The notes beneath the pieces are model-generated. The model was not told the origin of the DNA and searched no databases. It was given only the letters and a program-made list of their open reading frames with translations. A DNA stretch of 6,315 nt from Lachnospiraceae bacterium. GTDB taxonomy: Bacteria > Bacillota > Clostridia > Lachnospirales > Lachnospiraceae. Location of the stretch: positions 5,675-11,989 of the forward strand of contig JAJPZP010000153.1 in assembly GCA_021204285.1 (NCBI GenBank), written 5' to 3'. This document shows, piece by piece, positions 4,907 through 6,315 of the stretch (position 1 is the stretch's first letter; every line of letters begins with the position of its first letter). Position numbers and translations under genes: made by a program.

Positions 4907-6109
4907 ATGTACCACACGATCGTAACACTGAAAAAAGGGGAAGGGCGCACCGTCAAGGCGGGCGGCGCATGGATTTACGATAACGAGATAGAGAGCGTTG
5001 CCGGGCATTTTGAAGACGGAGATATCGTGGAGGTGCACGATTTCGACGGCTATTTTCTGGGATACGGCTTTCTGAACCGGCATTCCAAAATCCGTGTGCG
5101 TCTGCTGGCCAGGAAGCGCGAGCATATCATCGATGACGCCTTTCTGGAACGGCGCGTGCGCGACGCCTGGGAATACCGCAAGGCCACAACCGACACCGGC
5201 TGCTGCCGTGTGATCTTCGGGGAGGCGGACTTTCTGCCCGGCCTGGTGGTCGACAAATTTTCGGACGTGCTCGTCGTGGAATCGCTCGCACTCGGCATCG
5301 ACCGGCTGAAGCCGCGCATTCTGGATATTCTGAAAAAGGTACTGCTCGAGGACGGCATCACCATCCGCGGCGTCTACGAGCGCAGCGACGCGAAGGTGCG
5401 CGAGCAGGAGGGCATGGAGCGCTTCAAGGGCTTCATCGGGGAACCCTTCGACACGAAAGTGGAAATCGAGGAAAACGGTGTGCGCTTCCTAGTGGACGTA
5501 CAGGACGGCCAGAAAACCGGCTATTTCCTCGACCAGAAATACAATCGCCTCGCCATCCGGCGTCTCTGCAAAGACAAAAAGGTGCTCGACTGCTTCACAC
5601 ACACGGGCTCCTTCGCACTGAACGCGGCAATCGGCGGAGCCGCAAGCGTGCTCGGCGTGGACGCCTCGGAGCTGGGCTGCGCGCAGGCGCGGGAAAACGC
5701 ACGCCTGAACGGCGTGGAGGATCGTGTATCCTTCCAGTGTGCCGACGTATTTGAACTGCTGCCCGAGCTGGAACGGCGCGGCGAGCGCTACGACGTCGTG
5801 ATCCTTGACCCGCCCGCCTTCACCAAATCCCGCAGCTCCATCAAGAACGCGGTCAGGGGCTACCGCGAGATCAACCTGCGCGGCATGCGTCTCGTAAAGG
5901 ACGGCGGCTTCCTCGCCACCTGCTCCTGCTCCCACTTCATGGACCCGGAGCTCTTCGCGAAAACCCTGAGCGAAGCCGCCCGCGCCGCCCACAGGCGCCT
6001 GCGCCAGGTCGAGTTCCGCACACAGGCCTGCGACCACCCGATTCTCTGGGCCGCGGAACAGTCGTATTATCTCAAGTTTTATATCTTTCAGGTGGTGGAA
6101 GAGCTGTAG
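4907..6109 (+). CDS. rlmI: RlmI-type class I SAM-dependent 23S rRNA (cytosine-C5) methyltransferase
   Basis: A 400-residue cytoplasmic RNA methyltransferase of the RlmI/YccW family; the E. coli member makes m5C1962 in 23S rRNA. The N-terminal PUA domain (about 1-75, GGAWIYDNEI) binds RNA, a linking alpha/beta domain (about 80-190) follows, and the C-terminal Rossmann methyltransferase domain holds TGYFLDQ (204-210), SAM motif I VLDCFTHTGSF (226-236), the acidic motif VDAS (251-254), motif IV DPPAF (301-305) and the conserved SCS (340-342), which probably contains the catalytic cysteine. ATG 4907 has a perfect AGGAGG (4895-4900) six bases upstream. An in-frame TTG at 4844 is rejected because it is the -35 TTGACA. 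The gene seems monocistronic, divergent from the SASP gene. The exact nucleotide modified could differ from that in E. coli. Confidence 0.93.
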   Translation: MYHTIVTLKKGEGRTVKAGGAWIYDNEIESVAGHFEDGDIVEVHDFDGYFLGYGFLNRHSKIRVRLLARKREHIIDDAFLERRVRDAWEYRKATTDTGCCRVIFGEADFLPGLVVDKFSDVLVVESLALGIDRLKPRILDILKKVLLEDGITIRGVYERSDAKVREQEGMERFKGFIGEPFDTKVEIEENGVRFLVDVQDGQKTGYFLDQKYNRLAIRRLCKDKKVLDCFTHTGSFALNAAIGGAASVLGVDASELGCAQARENARLNGVEDRVSFQCADVFELLPELERRGERYDVVILDPPAFTKSRSSIKNAVRGYREINLRGMRLVKDGGFLATCSCSHFMDPELFAKTLSEAARAAHRRLRQVEFRTQACDHPILWAAEQSYYLKFYIFQVVEEL

Positions 6110-6315
6110 AGCGGAAAAAGACTGTAAAATCAACATTTTTTCACTTCCTCAAAGTACAGATTTCGCCACCTGACACAACTTTTGCATAAAAGAAAAAGCC
6201 AAAAACCATCCAGGGTTATGTCGAAGGTATACTGACCGACCCTCTGTATAAAACGATAATAAAATGGACAATACGAAAAATTCCCATTTTTTCAAGCAAT
6301 AATGTACTTTCAGGC
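6110..6315. other. AT-rich non-coding tail of the window
   Basis: No gene is supported in these 206 bases. Just after rlmI, AAAATCAACATTTTTT (6126-6141) is an AT-only 5-bp hairpin with a T-run, at best a weak terminator. Near the end AAAATGG (6261-6267) pairs with CCATTTT (6284-6290) across 16 bases, followed by TT, another weak terminator candidate. TATACT (6228-6233) and TATAAA (6247-6252) resemble -10 boxes but lack a -35 at normal spacing. An ATG at 6302 near the edge has no SD. Confidence 0.5.

Noticed and set aside
5489..6136. 215-codon minus-strand ORF inside rlmI
   Set aside because: It is antisense to a conserved methyltransferase; long antisense frames are expected in GC-rich coding sequence.
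6204..6213. AACCATCCAG also found, inverted, in the palindromic element (1485-1494)
   Set aside because: Ten bases is within chance for a window of this size, and no flanking similarity extends the match.
6228..6252. Promoter for a gene beyond the right edge
   Set aside because: TATACT and TATAAA are present, but neither has a recognisable -35 at 16-18 bases, and no gene start is visible.

Overview
The window looks like chromosome from a moderately GC-rich, spore-forming anaerobe of the Clostridia, most plausibly Lachnospiraceae. The pointers are a fermentative D-lactate dehydrogenase, an alpha/beta-type small acid-soluble spore protein (SASP), a cytoplasmic-type S8 protease resembling the clostridial CspA/germination-protease family, and strong AGGAGG ribosome binding sites. 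No transposase, phage gene, CRISPR array, tRNA or rRNA was seen.

Layout: (1) 20-1009 (+), ldhA-like D-lactate dehydrogenase. (2) 1011-1379 (-), RidA enamine/imine deaminase, convergent with ldhA and only one base from it. (3) 1380-1712, a 333-base non-coding region between the divergent ridA and lipoprotein genes. It holds a 230-bp multibranched palindromic element (1409-1638), then a palindrome (1663-1685) whose two arms each supply a TTGCGG, a candidate -35 for one of two outward-facing promoters. (4) 1713-2726 (+), a lipoprotein with a transglutaminase-like Cys-His-Asp domain. (5) 2721-4409 (-), S8 subtilisin-like protease with an intact triad; its stop codon overlaps that of the lipoprotein tail to tail. 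(6) 4585-4770 (-), SASP with a sigma-G-like promoter. (7) 4907-6109 (+), RlmI-type rRNA methyltransferase with a good vegetative promoter placed back to back with the SASP promoter. (8) 6110-6315, AT-rich sequence with no gene I can support.

The genes do not form one pathway. LdhA re-oxidises NADH at the end of fermentation, RidA clears reactive 2-aminoacrylate-type intermediates, and RlmI modifies 23S rRNA: housekeeping roles. The SASP and the protease lie in the same direction with no visible terminator between them, so a forespore transcript covering both is possible, which would fit a spore or germination role for the protease.

The most unusual object is the 1409-1638 element. By the inferred ridA promoter, the ridA mRNA would start at about 1635, at the edge of the closing stem, and carry the entire structure as a leader of roughly 255 nt ending just before the AGGAGG. 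It is either a structured cis-regulatory RNA or a dispersed palindromic repeat/MITE that landed in the leader; the sequence alone does not decide.
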